A DNA stretch of 64,000 nt. Origin: Diploscapter coronatus (taxonomy: Eukaryota > Nematoda > Chromadorea > Rhabditida > Rhabditidae). The notes below the pieces were generated by a model. The model was not told where the DNA came from, ran no database searches, and worked only from the letters and a program-made list of their open reading frames with translations. Made by a program: the position numbers and the translations under genes. Below, piece by piece: positions 26,501-39,800 of the stretch. The stretch's first letter is position 1; every line of letters starts with the position of its first letter. Location: assembly GCA_964036155.1 (NCBI GenBank), contig OZ038423.1, forward strand, positions 36,099,249-36,163,248, written 5' to 3'.

Positions 26501-27900
26501 TATGATTTTCACAAATCAAAGCAAGTGACGACGCCCCACGTGCATATAATCCAGAATGATAGAGAAACGAAAGTAATGTAATTCAATGATAAGGAATAGA
26601 GAAATACAAAAATGAATAATTGAAATTCATACACATGTGATCTCAAGAATTTCAGAAAGTTTCTGTAAAAGAAGTGATAAACAGGCCAAACATGTAAAGA
26701 ATTCAGCACATGTTTAACAGACATAAAAATATGAATTATCAGAATTTGATTTCATCCAATGAGCTTTCGGAGTAAAAAGAATAATTGTGAAAAATGCTCG
26801 AAATAAAGTTTCAGCCTTTCGCATTTTGAGGACAAGTATTGTTTATCAGTGGGTATAGCAATATGAACGAGGAATTTCAAACTTTGAAATATCAGATATA
26901 TGCTGAGATTTTCTGAAAATACAGCAGGAAAATTGCAATCTTTGAAATAATAGGTTCTAGAAATTCTCAAAATTAGAAACCATAGCAATTACTACAATAC
27001 AGTAATCCTCTTATATCCTAGGTTATGCAAAATTCTGGAAGTCTGTTCGACAAGGCGAAGCTGCGCGTCTCTTGGAGAGAATAAGATAAGTGAAGAGGAT
27101 AGACATGTTGGAACACGTTGAAAAAATTGAGAGAGTGAAAAAGAATCAGAAAACAATCATAGGAAAAGTTGGAAAAGCTATAGAAAAACTGATCCGGTTG
27201 TGGGCTTTTTTCTTTGACCGGAAGCCGCGCAGTCGCGAGCTCACGTTCCTTTGTAAATGGCTAAGAAGTTGGAAAAAGAAAAAAGGCATGCCGTTCCGGC
27301 AGAGTTTGCGCAGAGAAACGGACGCGCAAAATCTTCGGCGCTGCAAAACGAATGTAAACAGAAAAAGACGAGGACGTTTCCGGGCGCGGAAAAAGCCTGA
27401 CCGGTCGGATCAACTATAAGCGGAATCAGATCATTCACGCGAAATTTCACGCCAAAGAGAAAAATGACCGGTCGAAGAGTATCGTTAGAAAATAAAATTT
27501 GAAAATTAAGGTATGAAATAAAGTGTACGAAAAATCAGACGATAAGAAAATTTAGAATTATTATGATCTTCCGAATTTCTCATAATCTGAAATTTCACAC
27601 CTAGATGTGAAGTGAGAAGGATGCGATTGACCCTAAAATGATAGATGAACGAGAAAGTTTAATCAATGAATCTTTCCAAAAATGAAAATTTTGACCTCTT
27701 TTTTATAGCTTTTAGCATCCAGATAAAGAAAGCGCGAAAATTTTGTACCTTGAGTAAACAGTAATAAAAAATTCTGCTCAAAATAGTTTAAAACCGTATA
27801 TTTGGCTGGAAACGATAACGATTCTGCAGAGAAGTACTAAAAAGTGATATGGCGAGAAAGTCTATCGGCTAATCGCCAAAACTGATCGGTTCTTTGCTTG
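23600..27900. other. AT-rich intergenic DNA with orphan open frames
   Basis: No recognised gene was found. Two open stretches on the plus strand, about 25153-25380 (ending ERATLIAVI) and 25956-26216 (with GDRLVRYWRLFSL), have protein-like composition. They match nothing I know, and the first has no in-frame ATG. 27180-27480 is locally GC-richer, with paired GACCGG/CCGGTC words. Confidence 0.3.
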
Positions 27901-27993
27901 GAGAAATGAATGAGGAAAGATTGTGACTGTCAAAATGTTAGTTCCTTCAAGGGGGGTGGGTTAATGATGATGAAGGAATGTGGTGAAAATGAT

Positions 27994-28136
27994 AAATAGT
28001 GTGGAGAAATGGAAGGAAATAGAAGAAAAAAATTGAAATAGTGTAGAGAAAAGATGCATAACTTCGTAAAATAGTGCTGAAAAAGATGAAAATAGCAAAA
28101 TAGCATGATGAAAAGATATAAATAGTGGTGAAATAG
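27994..28136 (+). repeat. irregular array of AAATAG words
   Basis: AAATAG occurs at 27994, 28017, 28036, 28069, 28090, 28098, 28120 and 28131 in a purine-rich strand, mostly followed by TG or CA. Spacing varies from 8 to 33 bases. Confidence 0.5.
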
Positions 28137-28569
28137 TTGTAAAGGGGTGTTAGAAAAATGACTATAGAAAGAACTCTAAAGAAGGCATTAGCTAGATGAC
28201 GCAGCGACGTAACCCAATCTGGTAATAGCACTTTAGCATTTGAAAACCCCTAACAAATTGAATGCTATCAGTGGAAGTGGGAAATGGGTGATTCATAGCT
28301 AATATACTTTCAGAAAAATTCATGTATTTTGTTACAAATTTGAAGAGAATATATGCCGAAAAGTAATATTTAGAAAGAATACCGTTCTAACAAACATGCA
28401 GAACTTTATAGATCTCTACACTAGGAATTTTCCAGATTCCTCAAAATCATAGAAAATTTACGAGTTTGTTTATCATAAATGAAGTCCGCATTGTCATCAC
28501 TTTATGTGTGAAGAGGTAGATATCATGAAAATGACGATGATTCCGTGTTCCTTTTGACGAAATAAACTC

Positions 28570-29910
28570 GTGGTCGGTAGCAATTCCCTCGTACGACGAA
28601 AGGTAATCGTTCTATCAGTGAAACACGGCCGATATTTGATGAATTCGCGTTTATCAATGGACACTTTCGCAGTCCATCAATCTTATCGTCGGCCAGGAAA
28701 ATCAAGCGAAAAGGCCCTGCTTCGCGCGTTTTTCGATGGTCATAAGCGTGACAAAAATGACAAAGCCACTGTTTGACAGAATTCGGAAGCGGCAAAACTG
28801 TGTCGTGACTCGAAGAGTTTTTCAAGGAAACGGTTCATCTTTTGAAATGTCAAGTAGTGGAAATGTTTTGCCGATAACTTCAAATTCAACAAAACTGAAA
28901 CTAATCAAATGGGCATCTCGAGGTGTAAGCTGACAAGAATTTTATGAAATTTGGAAGATCATGGCATTTCATAGAGTATCTCCAGACTTTTCGCTAAATT
29001 AATGTTGATCACCAAAAATTACGGAGAGTCTGAAAAGCTTCGTCGAGAAACGTACTTCGAAATTTCATATAAACGAAGCTAAAAATTCACGTGAATATCA
29101 TGAAGATTGTTGAAGATCACGGAGACACAAAGACCGAATGCATCAGCTCGAATCAGGCATTAACGTAAATCTTTAAATTGTGTCCCATTCAGCTTTTAGT
29201 CTGCAGGCTTCACCATCTGACCAAAAAATCAGGAATAAAGCACAAAATCTGATTGCATCTTCTCTGAAAGCATCGAAGAAAAAGATGTTTCGGTGAATGA
29301 ACGCGTTATGCTTAAATAGCGAGAGAAAAGGAAAGATTCTGTACGAATGACGTCATCGATCGTTGATTTGAACGCAGCAAAGCGAATTATGCTGCAACAG
29401 ACAGACCGGCCGACCGAAAAGAGAATGGAGATGTTTTCTTCTACATCATATCTTTCAATTATCAGGGAATATCCGTTTGATTTCAACAAAAAACCGAATA
29501 AAAGAGAATAATTTTGAATTTGTGATAATACTTCGATCGAAATCTCTGGTACATGTCACTATAATCGTCTTTTATAGAAAATCTCTTCCTTCAAATTCCA
29601 ATCTATTCAGATTCGAAGAGTACAATTCAGTCGAAAGTTGCTAGAAAATTCCGAGTTACAATTGAACATCTCAAGATCTTCTGCACTCGATTCCAGAAAT
29701 TATTGTACAGACTCAATCCACAATGATTACTCCTCATTGTTCTGCAACTACCAGGATGTTCTCCCGTTCCCCCAGTCAAAAGTCGAATGTCAGCCGGAAA
29801 ACCGGCCAGCCCAATTCAAATGTCAGTTTACATTCCGCTACGTCATTTCCTCGGTGTATTTGAGAGCAAAGATGCACATCTGCGAACGGGCCAATGGAGG
29901 CCACGAATGA
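28570..29910 (+). CDS. possible two-exon orphan gene (tentative)
   Basis: Two open stretches could form one gene. The first ends at 28924 (WASRG) on a GTAAGC donor. The second starts after TATTCAG at about 29612 and runs open to 29910, ending HICERANGGHE. Both junctions are phase 0. The second block has four Cys in a 27-residue span and reads like coding DNA (FPQSKVECQPENRP). No domain is recognised. Several overlapping frames are open in 28520-28930, so the first exon is not secure. Confidence 0.22.
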
Positions 29911-30435
29911 CATCAGAAATAACAGAAAGTCGAGCCAAAATAGTCATTTTATCGGTCCTTTCAGTGATTTCACCTAAAGTTTATCTAGTCTTCATGAACT
30001 AAAGCGATGTCGTGAACGAGAAATCGTGCTTTGACCCGTAACCATTTAACTAGTCATTATTTTTCACCCTTCTCATCGTAAAAAAATCATGAGACGACGA
30101 TATAAAATGCCGTCAAATATCGTGTCAACCCATCAAGTTATTTATGGGGATGATTTTTGAAATGAAATACGACCACGAATCGAGTCTTTGTTCATTTGTA
30201 TGAGGCATAAGACAGTGTACAAACTGTAAAACTTCAAAAGAAGTATTTTCATATATTAGGTGGTTTCACAAATGGAAGGAGTAAAAAACAAATAACTACT
30301 TTATTAACTTGAAAACATTTCATGCTTTACAATGGTAAATCTAGACAGTAGTCGCAATAATATAATGTCCAAATGCACTGCGTTTAGTGCGTGTCTCACA
30401 ATATTCAAATGGCATATTTTTCACTTCAAATTCAG

Positions 30436-32009
30436 ATGGAATCTTCCGCAAACAAAACAAGAAATTTCCCGACATACTACGGCAGAATCTCGTACGATGA
30501 CACGACGGTGACAATTACTGACGTACTCCAGAAGTTGACGACGAGAATCACGATCAGTGCGGAGGAGGGTAGGAAAATTTGGCCAAGTTTTGAAATTATT
30601 TGATTTTTTTCAGGTAAAATCCTCGATGTCGCTACTAGTCACATTCATTTTGGAATTCTGACGGAATCAGGGCTTATCGTCGCGAGAGCAGATACACCCT
30701 ATGCGAGTACAATTTTTTATTAGGAAGTGAATTTTTCTTATCAACGCAGATTAAAGTGATCATTAGAGCAATCGAAATCTTATGTCTTCCATTTGAAACG
30801 TACTAAAATGAATTTAAGAAGAAATATTTAATTTAGGAAGAAAGCTTCTCCGCTAAGTTTCCGATTTCCGACGACTCGTTTCAATTTTCGCCGCATCGTT
30901 TCGAAATTTCGGCTCAAATTGAGCAGCTGAAGAAGACCGAATCGGATTTTGACGAGGAAGACAGTGATATGCCAGGGTATGAAATTTTCTTCTTAAATAT
31001 ATTTTTTCTCGCTTTCTATACAATATCGAAGTGCATCAAATTCTAGTCAGGATGCCGTGCCCCCGTATGTTCTCTGCGCGACACTCAACGCCTTCTATAT
31101 CTTCTCGAATGATCGACGCAAATTGTGGAAGTGGGAGTTTTTTTTCGAAAATGGAAAATAAACAAATTTCAGAATTACACCCTCTTCTGAGTCTCTTACG
31201 ATAACGTCAATTGAAGGCGGCATTCCGAAGAACGGAAAATTCGTCAAGGTATTTTTAACTCCAGTTCTTGTTTTTTTCTATTTGAAGTTCAAAATTTTCA
31301 GATGACTGGAGGCTATGATCATATTTTGGCTCTGACAAATGAGGGGAAACTATTCGCCACTGGAACTGGATTGTGAGATTTTATTTTATAAATATTAGAA
31401 AAGTTCAGTACTTTTTAGTCAATCTTCCATTTCAGCTAAATTTGCTTCATTAAAGATCCAAAAGTTAAAAATGTATGGATTTGTAATAATTAGAATATTT
31501 TCAGACACGGTGAGATGGGAACTGGAGAATTGGCTCGAAAACCTCGTTTGATCGGAGTGAACCCGTTCTGCGAGAAAGTCGCCGACATTTGCTGTGGAGC
31601 CTGGCACTCGCTCGCTTTGACTGGTATGGAAAATAGCTATGCTAATTCATTTGAATTACTCATTCTAAATAGTTAATTACTGCTTTAAATTACTCCATTT
31701 TAGAAGATCGCAAAGTATATGGCTTCGGTTGGAACAAGGACGGGCAGCTGGGTGATGATTTGGTAAGTTTTTCCTCTCTTCTTTTCCTTATATTTTATGA
31801 AAAACTCAAATTTTTAGGATCCCTGCCAAACGCTTCCCGCCGAAATTTCGATTGGAAATCTGCTAGAAGACGAACCGAATACAGCGTTGATCTACACGTG
31901 CAAAACGGTGAGAGCGGAACGAAATGCAACCAAAATCTGGTATACGGTAGATGAGAATGATGACGTCATGCAGATCATCATCGGAAAAGGATTCGAATAT
32001 CCGGACTGA
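30436..32009 (+). CDS. RCC1-repeat protein, RCCD1-like
   Basis: Nine exons (30436-30568, 30614-30706, 30841-30976, 31047-31130, 31173-31248, 31302-31372, 31505-31623, 31704-31762, 31818-32009) join in phase to 320 residues. The second half carries RCC1 blades: GGYDHILALTNEGKLFATGTG, HGEMGTGE, the ICCGAWHSLALT signature, and VYGFGWNKDGQLG. The N-terminal half is less conserved and has an acidic segment (DFDEEDSD). The length and the few repeats resemble RCCD1, a partner of the JmjC protein KDM8 in animals, rather than full seven-blade RCC1. That assignment is inference. The chosen ATG lies directly behind TTCAG, as expected for spliced-leader addition; an ATG 27 bases upstream is the alternative. 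The exon 3 acceptor (GGAAG|AA) is weak. Confidence 0.75.
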
Positions 32010-35000
32010 TAATTTCCCTTTCATTTAAGATTTTTTAAGTTTATCTTTTTTCTTAGCAAAGTTATATTCTTTATTTCTTGGAGTTTTTCGAAAGTTTGGT
32101 TTTCTTTTCTGCAAAGATTCTGCTAAAAATTATCCGCTTTTTAAGTAAATTTTTAGTTCTTTTTAGCTTTCCAAAATGCTAAATACGGTAGAACTTGAAT
32201 AACAACTTGCGTGAAGGGGTTAGGTTTTCTTATTATATCGCAGATCCATTTTTGAAAAGATTATTTTCCTTTCGAACAATTTTGCAAATGTGAAATCCGC
32301 TCTAAATTAATCTTCGTTCTACAAATCTCAAGCTCAATTTTGAGAAAAACAGATTACGTTTAAAATGGGTTTCTATTGGAAACGGTGCTGATTTTATCGG
32401 AGATATTCGAAAACAAGATAATTCTAAATTCAAAAGTATAGCCTATTCTCGCCATTTTATTATTTTTATTGTGTTTTCATCCGAGTTTCAATTTCAATTC
32501 AAATTTGTCACATGAGATTTAGTCTACGAATTATCCCAGTCGGTTTTATTTTCTATCCTTATCATAAGGCCAGAGATTTTCCGTTTTAATTCTTCACATG
32601 ACCAAATTACGGGTGTTTTATCTCACGAGTTTTTCGCCCTTTTTCGAGCCCATTTAACTTTCCATTTTCACGAGTTAAAACCAGAAACAAACTTGTGATT
32701 TCCTACATTCAATTTGTCGTGAAAAAAATAAAAATTGTAAACAGAAATCTGAATCTAAAAACTCGATGAAATATGCGAAAGTGATGCAATTCCTTTTTGG
32801 TATGAAATTTTTCGAGTTTGTTTTAGATTTGTATTAAAATATTTCTTTGGTTTAAATTTGATGTCCTAAAGTATCAAATTTATCGTAATCCGTTCAATTC
32901 TCAATTTTAATGTATAAAATGGCAGTTTCAAGAAGCTTATCAATATCAAAGTACGAACTTCTCCCGATCAAAAGTTACCGTAATCTTAAGTGGAATTTAT
33001 TTTGGTTTTAGATCTCGAAAATAAATGCTATCGTCCGATTCATTAACCTTTTAAATTCTGTAGAGGCGTTAACTTTTCCCTGAAGCTATTAGCGACGATG
33101 TCGTTTCATCGAAAATCCCTTTTATGCAAATAATTCTGGAAAAGTCGCGGCGCTCAATTAGTTCTGAAACTGCATCATTCAACTACTTCGGATAAACTGA
33201 AAGAGGATCAAATTTATCCCTTCGTTTTTAATCCCCAGACCTTCTAAAAATGTTAGATATTTAGAGTGTTTTAATATTGTGAGCATTATAAAATTTTGGC
33301 AAGGTATCAAACACAAGATTTAGTAACGCTGAATTATTTTTCTTTGCAACTCAATCATCATATGTTGAAGAATAGGGTAGGAAAACAGGTTAGGATGTTT
33401 TTATTCGATCGAATCTTCGGATAAGCCGCGATATATCACATGTCCACTTGCTGAAAAAGGATACCGACTAATAGGGGTGATATTTCACACTTGCAATGGC
33501 TAAAGATGGACTAGACTTGATTAGCCCTCTCACATTTGAGGTCTACTTTGCGAGATAAAAACGTTTTCAGCCTTTATTTTTCACAAAATAGACTTCATTT
33601 AATTTTCAAGTATGAGCAGGGCTTAGCTTTTTGGACACGGTCACACTAAACGTGACGCGAGAAAGGAACGAAATAGCATGGGAAAGCACGATGGCGGACA
33701 ACGAGAAAAAAGCGAGAATAGTCTCAATTTTCGTTGTCTGCCACCGTGCTTTCCCATGTTATTTTCTCCCTTTTTCTCGCATCATGTTTAACGTGATCAT
33801 GTTCAACATGAACAGCCCTAAGTATGAGTTGATCAGACCTAGGGTGAACGATCGTAAAACAGCTCTACGACCTCCCCCAATAATTTTTCCTAACAAATTT
33901 CAATCTCCAGCCTATAACTAGTACAAATTTTCACCAATGCGATCTGGTGTCATAACTACGAATTCGCTCGTGCGACCTGCCCTCTGTAATTTATTTTCGT
34001 CTGAAGAGTGCTTCCTAGGTCTGGAGTTGATTATAAAATGATTACCCTATTGTAGAATTGAATTATTTTCTTCCAAAAGTTATGGCCTATGTTTAAAAAT
34101 TATTTCTAATGCATTTTAGTTTCAATACATATTGGTTTCTGAGTCAATGAGAGCCGATTTTTTCAAATTTATCTTACTCCATTTAAATTTATATTTTCAA
34201 ATCATGCAGGAATTTTCTAGTTTCCATAAATAATATTCACCTAAACCCAAAAATAACTGCTCAAAATATTCAAAGTCAGTAATTCTTCAAAGAACTATCG
34301 CATAACAAAATTTTCTATTTTAGTACCATTTCAAAAGCTCGAAATTTCCCCGTAAAACTTGCGAATAAATTCTCTCCAAAATGTAAATATTTCTGTCCTC
34401 TCTTCTCACTCCACAATTTGCCTTCGATCGTTTCGCATTCTCTTCTTGCAGACCCCCTCCCCTCTTTATTCTTGTTTTCGTTCCTCTGTGTGTCTATCTT
34501 GCGATTTCGTCATTCTTTTCTCTTGTTTCTCTGCCCAATGTTGAAGGGTAGTGATACTGACTCTCGGACTCTGTCATCGATTCTGGGCGACCGCGTCGCG
34601 TGAGGGTTGCGTCGCGGCCAAGGCAGCCCGCGCGTCCTTCCCATGGCCCATTCAGGTCTCGTGATTAGTTATTGCCGCTGAATTTTTATTTTCCTGCACA
34701 ATTTTGATAAGTTATATATTTTAAAGAGACGCGCACAGTGTCAACATTTTGGCAGAGCGCCTAGAATTTTCCAAGATTAGTGTATTTTGCGTAAATAAGG
34801 CGTAATTTTGCATGACCACTTTCATAACACTTTACAATCTTTTGTTGAGAAACCACTATCAGTTTCGACAAGTTTCATTTTTCACTCAATACGAAAGTCT
34901 TTTTCTACTTTCTGCGAGCTTTTGTACACGTCTACTTTCTACTGAGTTATCATTCTTTTCCATGTATCACCTTTAGTAAGTCGATACTACAGTATTCTAA

Positions 35001-35238
35001 CTGCATCTTACTTGCGCTTTGTGAATATTTCAGCGTATTGCTTCATTAGTAAATTCGAAAGTTTCTAACTTTTCATAAGTTAATTAAATTATCCTTCACC
35101 TTTTTAAATATAATTTCATCTTTCAGTATTCTAGTCCTAAATAGTCATCCGTCATACGGAATCTTATATCACCCTGATCGTCATTTCTATTTTTTAAAAT
35201 TAATTTCGTCAAATTTCTAAATTTGATTCTATCCGCAG
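32010..35238. other. intergenic region upstream of the PNRC-like gene
   Basis: Apart from the palindromic element, no gene is seen. A GC-rich patch at about 34555-34665 (GCGTCGCG repeats, ending CCATTCAG|GTCTCG) stands out from the AT-rich surroundings. It may be a promoter-proximal or first untranslated exon. Confidence 0.35.
33617..33825. mobile_element. palindromic MITE-like element, related to 18191
   Basis: AGCATGGGAAAGCACG and CCGTGCTTTCCCATG pair across a short centre (GAGAATAG...). Flanking GGAGAAA/TTTCTC blocks and AGCAGGGCTTA...AACAGCCCT ends extend the palindrome to about 210 bp. The centre-right part (TCGTTGTCTGCC...TGTTATTTTCTCC) resembles the 18191 element (TCGTTATCTGCC...TGTTATTTCTCC). 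Confidence 0.7.
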
Positions 35239-35398
35239 ATTTCAAGTTCCTCCAGGCAGCTTTGCCTAAGCGTGTCAAGTTAGCGTACGGTAAGATCCGC
35301 GGAACGTTTCCGAGAAGTGACGGTGTAACACCCGGACTGATTGACAGCGAACGCCTATCTAACCACAACAACTGATTCCAGCCATTTGGTAAGAAACT
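35239..35398 (+). other. candidate untranslated exon of the PNRC-like gene
   Basis: A GC-richer block is bounded by TATCCGCAG and TTTG|GTAAG. All three frames are closed or end before the donor, so it would be 5' untranslated RNA. The next acceptor (TTGTTTCAG at 35950) lies just before the coding start. Confidence 0.35.
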
Positions 35399-35958
35399 AC
35401 AATTCGTTTGTAAAATTCACAACTTTTCTTCTGAACAATGGTGACTTTGACAAATTAAATAGAAGTTTTCTATTAAAAATACTGCAAGAAACTTTCCGTG
35501 TGTAGTCTTATCAGACTACCCATTAAAATTCCCAAGAAAGAGTTCGGTTTCACAAACAATTACAATTCTAAGTAAGCAGGTTCTTAGCAAGAACGTTTCA
35601 TCAAAACTTGATACTGAAAACGCTTGAAAGCTTTTTATTCTAGAAAACGTCTAGATAATAGCTTTAACTTTGCCCTATCATATGCATTATGCGCGATCAG
35701 TAGTTCTTTTTTCTTCTTTCAACCGGACGCAAAAAAATCGCCTGATAAATGATAAATACCTCGTGAATATTTGATTACCACGCACATGGTCTCTAAATAG
35801 TGTCTAATTAGGAGTTCCTATCACAAGTCTAGGTTTACTACCTGTAAAAGCCGTCGGAATTTTCAAACTAGAGATTTCAACGACTATTCTCTTCTCAACC
35901 AAGCCTAAAATTAGTCAATCACCAAGTCTTTTTTACGAAAAAGTTGTTTCAGAAAGAG

Positions 35959-36860
35959 ATGGAAAAGAAACAGTCGAAGCAGTTCGTATATTTCTACAAC
36001 TCGAACATGACAATGACATCGCCCACGTCGAGTTATCAGGTGCAGCAGCAGACCAACAGCAACGCACCCACTACACCGCACGGAAAACCCAAGAAGGTAA
36101 ACACCTTGAACAATAAAACATCATCGGGACAACATTCACTTTACTTATTTTTACGAATAATGCTTGAAAAATCTTATCTCGAGATTGTATATTGACCGAT
36201 TTTAAATTATCTCCAGATACAAAAAGTGAGAACAAAACTTGAACATTAGTCCATATCGTCAGAACAACATCCAAAATCACTTCTTGCGAAAAAGTCTTTC
36301 AGGGGACTCGTTATCTCTAGTAAATGTCGTATTTATTGACTAAAATTATTAATATTTTCAGACCCAGACTCCGAATCGTCGATCCGTGAAGAAGACTCAG
36401 CAGCCCTCGACGCGTGCCTCTCCGCCCATCTGCTATGCCGGATCGGGGTTCAGTGATTCGCCCTCGGCTCGTCACATCCCTCTCCCGCCCACGCAGTGGA
36501 TTGAAGAGGTTGGGAATTTCAATCAAGTTCGAGTTTTCAATTTCAAAATTACCTAATCTTCCAATTAAACTTCTGTGACTACTACCAACTATGGCATTCA
36601 AACTTTTCCGATCGATCGAATAAAACTCGCCAAAGAATTCCGATCAACCTCTAAAAATACTAAATCCTCTTCCTCTCTAGGTAACGGGATCGTCGAATTC
36701 GTCCGGCTCTGATTCGGACACCCCATCGTCTTCCACCAGCCGTCGAATCTCTTCCTCTGCGCCTGTTCCCATCCTGTCGTCCGTTCCCGAACTGCACCAT
36801 CCGACCGCCGGGCTTCGTGTCAATCCGCTTCAGCTTATCGCTGCCGTGGCCAGTTCGTAA
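35959..36860 (+). CDS. PNRC-like proline-rich protein (mRNA decapping/nuclear receptor coactivator family)
   Basis: Three exons (35959-36096, 36362-36508, 36681-36860) give 154 residues, close to the 139 of human PNRC2. The N-terminus is polar and Gln/Thr rich. The family signature is in exon 2: YAGSGFSDSP followed by LPLPPTQWIEE. It matches the vertebrate pattern in which a YAG/FAG-x-FS-x-(P/S)PS stretch precedes LPKPPxHW. Serine-rich sequence follows, and the C-terminus has NPLQLIAAV in the place of the leucine motif of PNRC proteins. Vertebrate PNRC2 links DCP1A to UPF1 in mRNA decay and also binds nuclear receptors. Role transfer is inference, but the domain match is good. The ATG is eight bases after a TTTCAG. 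Confidence 0.75.
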
Positions 36861-39800
36861 CAACCTACTTCAGCTCTGAACACAGTTTACATACTAAGTA
36901 AATTATCCTCTTTTCAAAAGAGCACCTGAAAATACCCTAGTAACTTTGTCTTCAGGAGGATGAAATTTACAATGCTGCAGAGTTTTCTGGGAGAAGTCTT
37001 CTCCTTTTCAAAGGAAGTAACAAGAAATCGAACGATAACTTGCTTCCCGCCTTTTGAAAGAGAAGTAAGCCTCTCCCCGAAATCTGTATATTGCCAAGCT
37101 TCATTTTGGTCTGAAGATTCGATAATAGTTTATTTTTCTTGGAAATGGCATTTCCAGGTGCTTTCTCCTATTCTTGTCTATAAGCGCGTTAAGCGAGTGA
37201 ATCTCCTTTATTCTTACAAGAATATAAACGGACGTTCAAGTTCGATTGAAACGTGATCAGTCTAAAATCTGAAAATTCCAAGATTGATCTCTTTTCTCCT
37301 GTCAAAACTGAGTTTATTTCTTCAAAGGAGACCATTTTCTAAGGCCTTATTTTGATATCGTAATATTTTTCCTTGTATTTCTTTCACGACATGTCTCTAA
37401 ATGTACACAGTCGTCGAGTTTCTGCAAGCACGTTTTTGCCGATGGAGAAGAGTTTTGTTTTCGACTTTCGATGATCAGAGAAGAACTCCATCATACCACA
37501 AGGCTGATTTCCATATTCAGTCATTACTCAAATTTCATGATGCCAATAATTCAAGGAATCGAAATCAGGCGTAGAATTTTCCGACGGGATTTTTGAAATG
37601 TTAACCGTTCTACTTGAAGAACTTTCTCTTCTAAAATCTCAAAAATCCTCCAGGATAACTGAGTTCGTATATCCTAGATGAGCGATAGTTTATGGATCTA
37701 ACCAACTAGGGATAGTCTGAAGCACTTATTATAAGACTTGTAAAAATCAAACTAATTTTGAATGTTTCGATAATTATGATTTTTACAAATCTGAATTTCC
37801 TATATCCGTTTTTTCTTCCAGCAGATTTATATCACTCGAGTCACTTCACGTATTACCATGTTTATTTATCGTTTTCGGAAATCAGCTATGTTTGAAGTTA
37901 ATTATTTGATTTCCGAAAATCGTTCTCTCTCAAATTATCTCTCTATTCTATCCCTAACAACTGGTCCGACAAATCGTGTATCTTTGAATACAAATTTTTC
38001 AAGTTTCGTTGATTTCTTTTTTATTGATCTGATTTTTTCAAAGAAGAAATCAACCAAATATATGTCAGCAATTCCAAAATCAACTGCTATATTCACTCTG
38101 AATTCCATGGTTTCGTCTCATTTTGCGATTTTCGGGTGAACTTACCCATTTTCCAAGTGTTTTTATTAATTCGTTCAATTTTTACGCGCGCTTTTCTACC
38201 ACTTGCATCTAGTGTAAGCTGATACATTTCGAATACCTCTTTGATTTCATGTAATTTTTTTCAAAACTTGGAAAAATTTTGGGATCTCAATATTCCTTCC
38301 AAGTTTATTTTTTTCGTTTCCCCGCCTTTTCAGGCAACTAAGAGATAATGGAGTGAATGTATTATAGCCGAGCCACTTTTCATATTTTGTCTTATTTTTG
38401 TCATTTATTTTCAAACTTCTAAGATCCTTAAGAATCGACTAGTTTGCCTCTATGGGTGGTTCGGTCTGCGTTAATTGATAGCGATTTCATTTCTTTTCAT
38501 TTTCACAAATCATGAAATTCTTATCAAATCGTGCGGTCCGACCATTTTCTGGGTACAATCATCTAATGTCATTGTTGATCTGTCGTCGATTCGCGGAAAT
38601 TCAGTCGATAATGGACGGGGTCAAAATCGAATTGCAATCGGCGCATGGAATTTCGACGCGAAAGCCTTGTGACATAGCATTTCAACTTGATCTTCGTCCA
38701 TTTTGTGTTGGATTTTCGCGAAATCGACGATATTCATCATGTTTTTTGTCTCTGTCTCACCTGTGAAGCATACCATTACTCGGGTGTATTTGTGCAGATT
38801 TGAGATCGCAAAGACAATTTTACCGGCTTGTAAGATTGAGTTACGAAATTTCCTAGCCAACGAATTTATTCCAAGGATATTTTACAAGCCCTATTTTTAT
38901 CACTACGACATAAATTCTCGACTAACTTCTTTTTCCGATAAGGGTCTCAATTTTGAGTCAGCATAGAGCGCACTATTTTCGTTGAAATTTGCTTAAATTT
39001 TATCGAATATCTTGTGCATTTCATTGTTGGTAATTCGTTTGTGATTTTCTCCGAGTTTTCATTCACCCATTTTTACGTATAATTTGATGTCAAAGAATTT
39101 CTGTATCCTTTCTTCATGATTCTCGCAACGCGCTATCATAATTTGGTACATTTGGTGATAAAATGGTAATAGCTCGGGATAGTATCGATGGTGCGTTACC
39201 ATTTTGCTGTGCCAAATTGTGCCATTTCATGGTAGCTCGCTTATAGCCTCCCGCCCCACACAGCTCTCTGCTCCGATACTGTATATAATCATCGATGAAT
39301 TTTGATGTATTACTGCAATTCTCCGAAATTTGAGTCGATATCTCATAATTTTGTGAGTTTTAAAATTATTTTCGGTTAATTTTGGAGAATTATCGATTTT
39401 GGTGTTGTACACATTTTATTTGTACAAAGTTGTTGACCGTTTCTCGTTATTTTTGTTGAAAATTTGGATGATTTTGTCGATTTATTTTATTCTTTTCTGC
39501 GAAATTGTTCAAAAATTTTCGATTTTCTCGTTCTTAACTGAGAATACGGTTCATTGTTAGAGTTAGAGTTTTACGGTAATCTTATTTTCACTGTCTTAGA
39601 TTTTAAGAAAAGTAAGATTACGGTAGTTATTGCAATACTTTTGCAATAGGGCATACGTTTTACTCTTATCACGATTCTTCTCATTTCCCTCAAACCAATA
39701 AGGCTGAATTACAGGAAAGGTACAATTTTCTTTTTCTCAAATCTTTTTATGACCTTAGAGATTTGTTGGTGAATTGTCCAAACTTTACCGTCAAATCGCT

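Noticed and set aside
27090..27419. 109-residue basic ORF in the GC-richer patch
   Set aside because: An equally long frame is open on the opposite strand and neither shows a domain or splice context.
38621..38860. Minus-strand ORF with strand-like pattern
   Set aside because: There is no in-frame ATG before the middle of the pattern and no clear acceptor; it is kept only as a possible relic.
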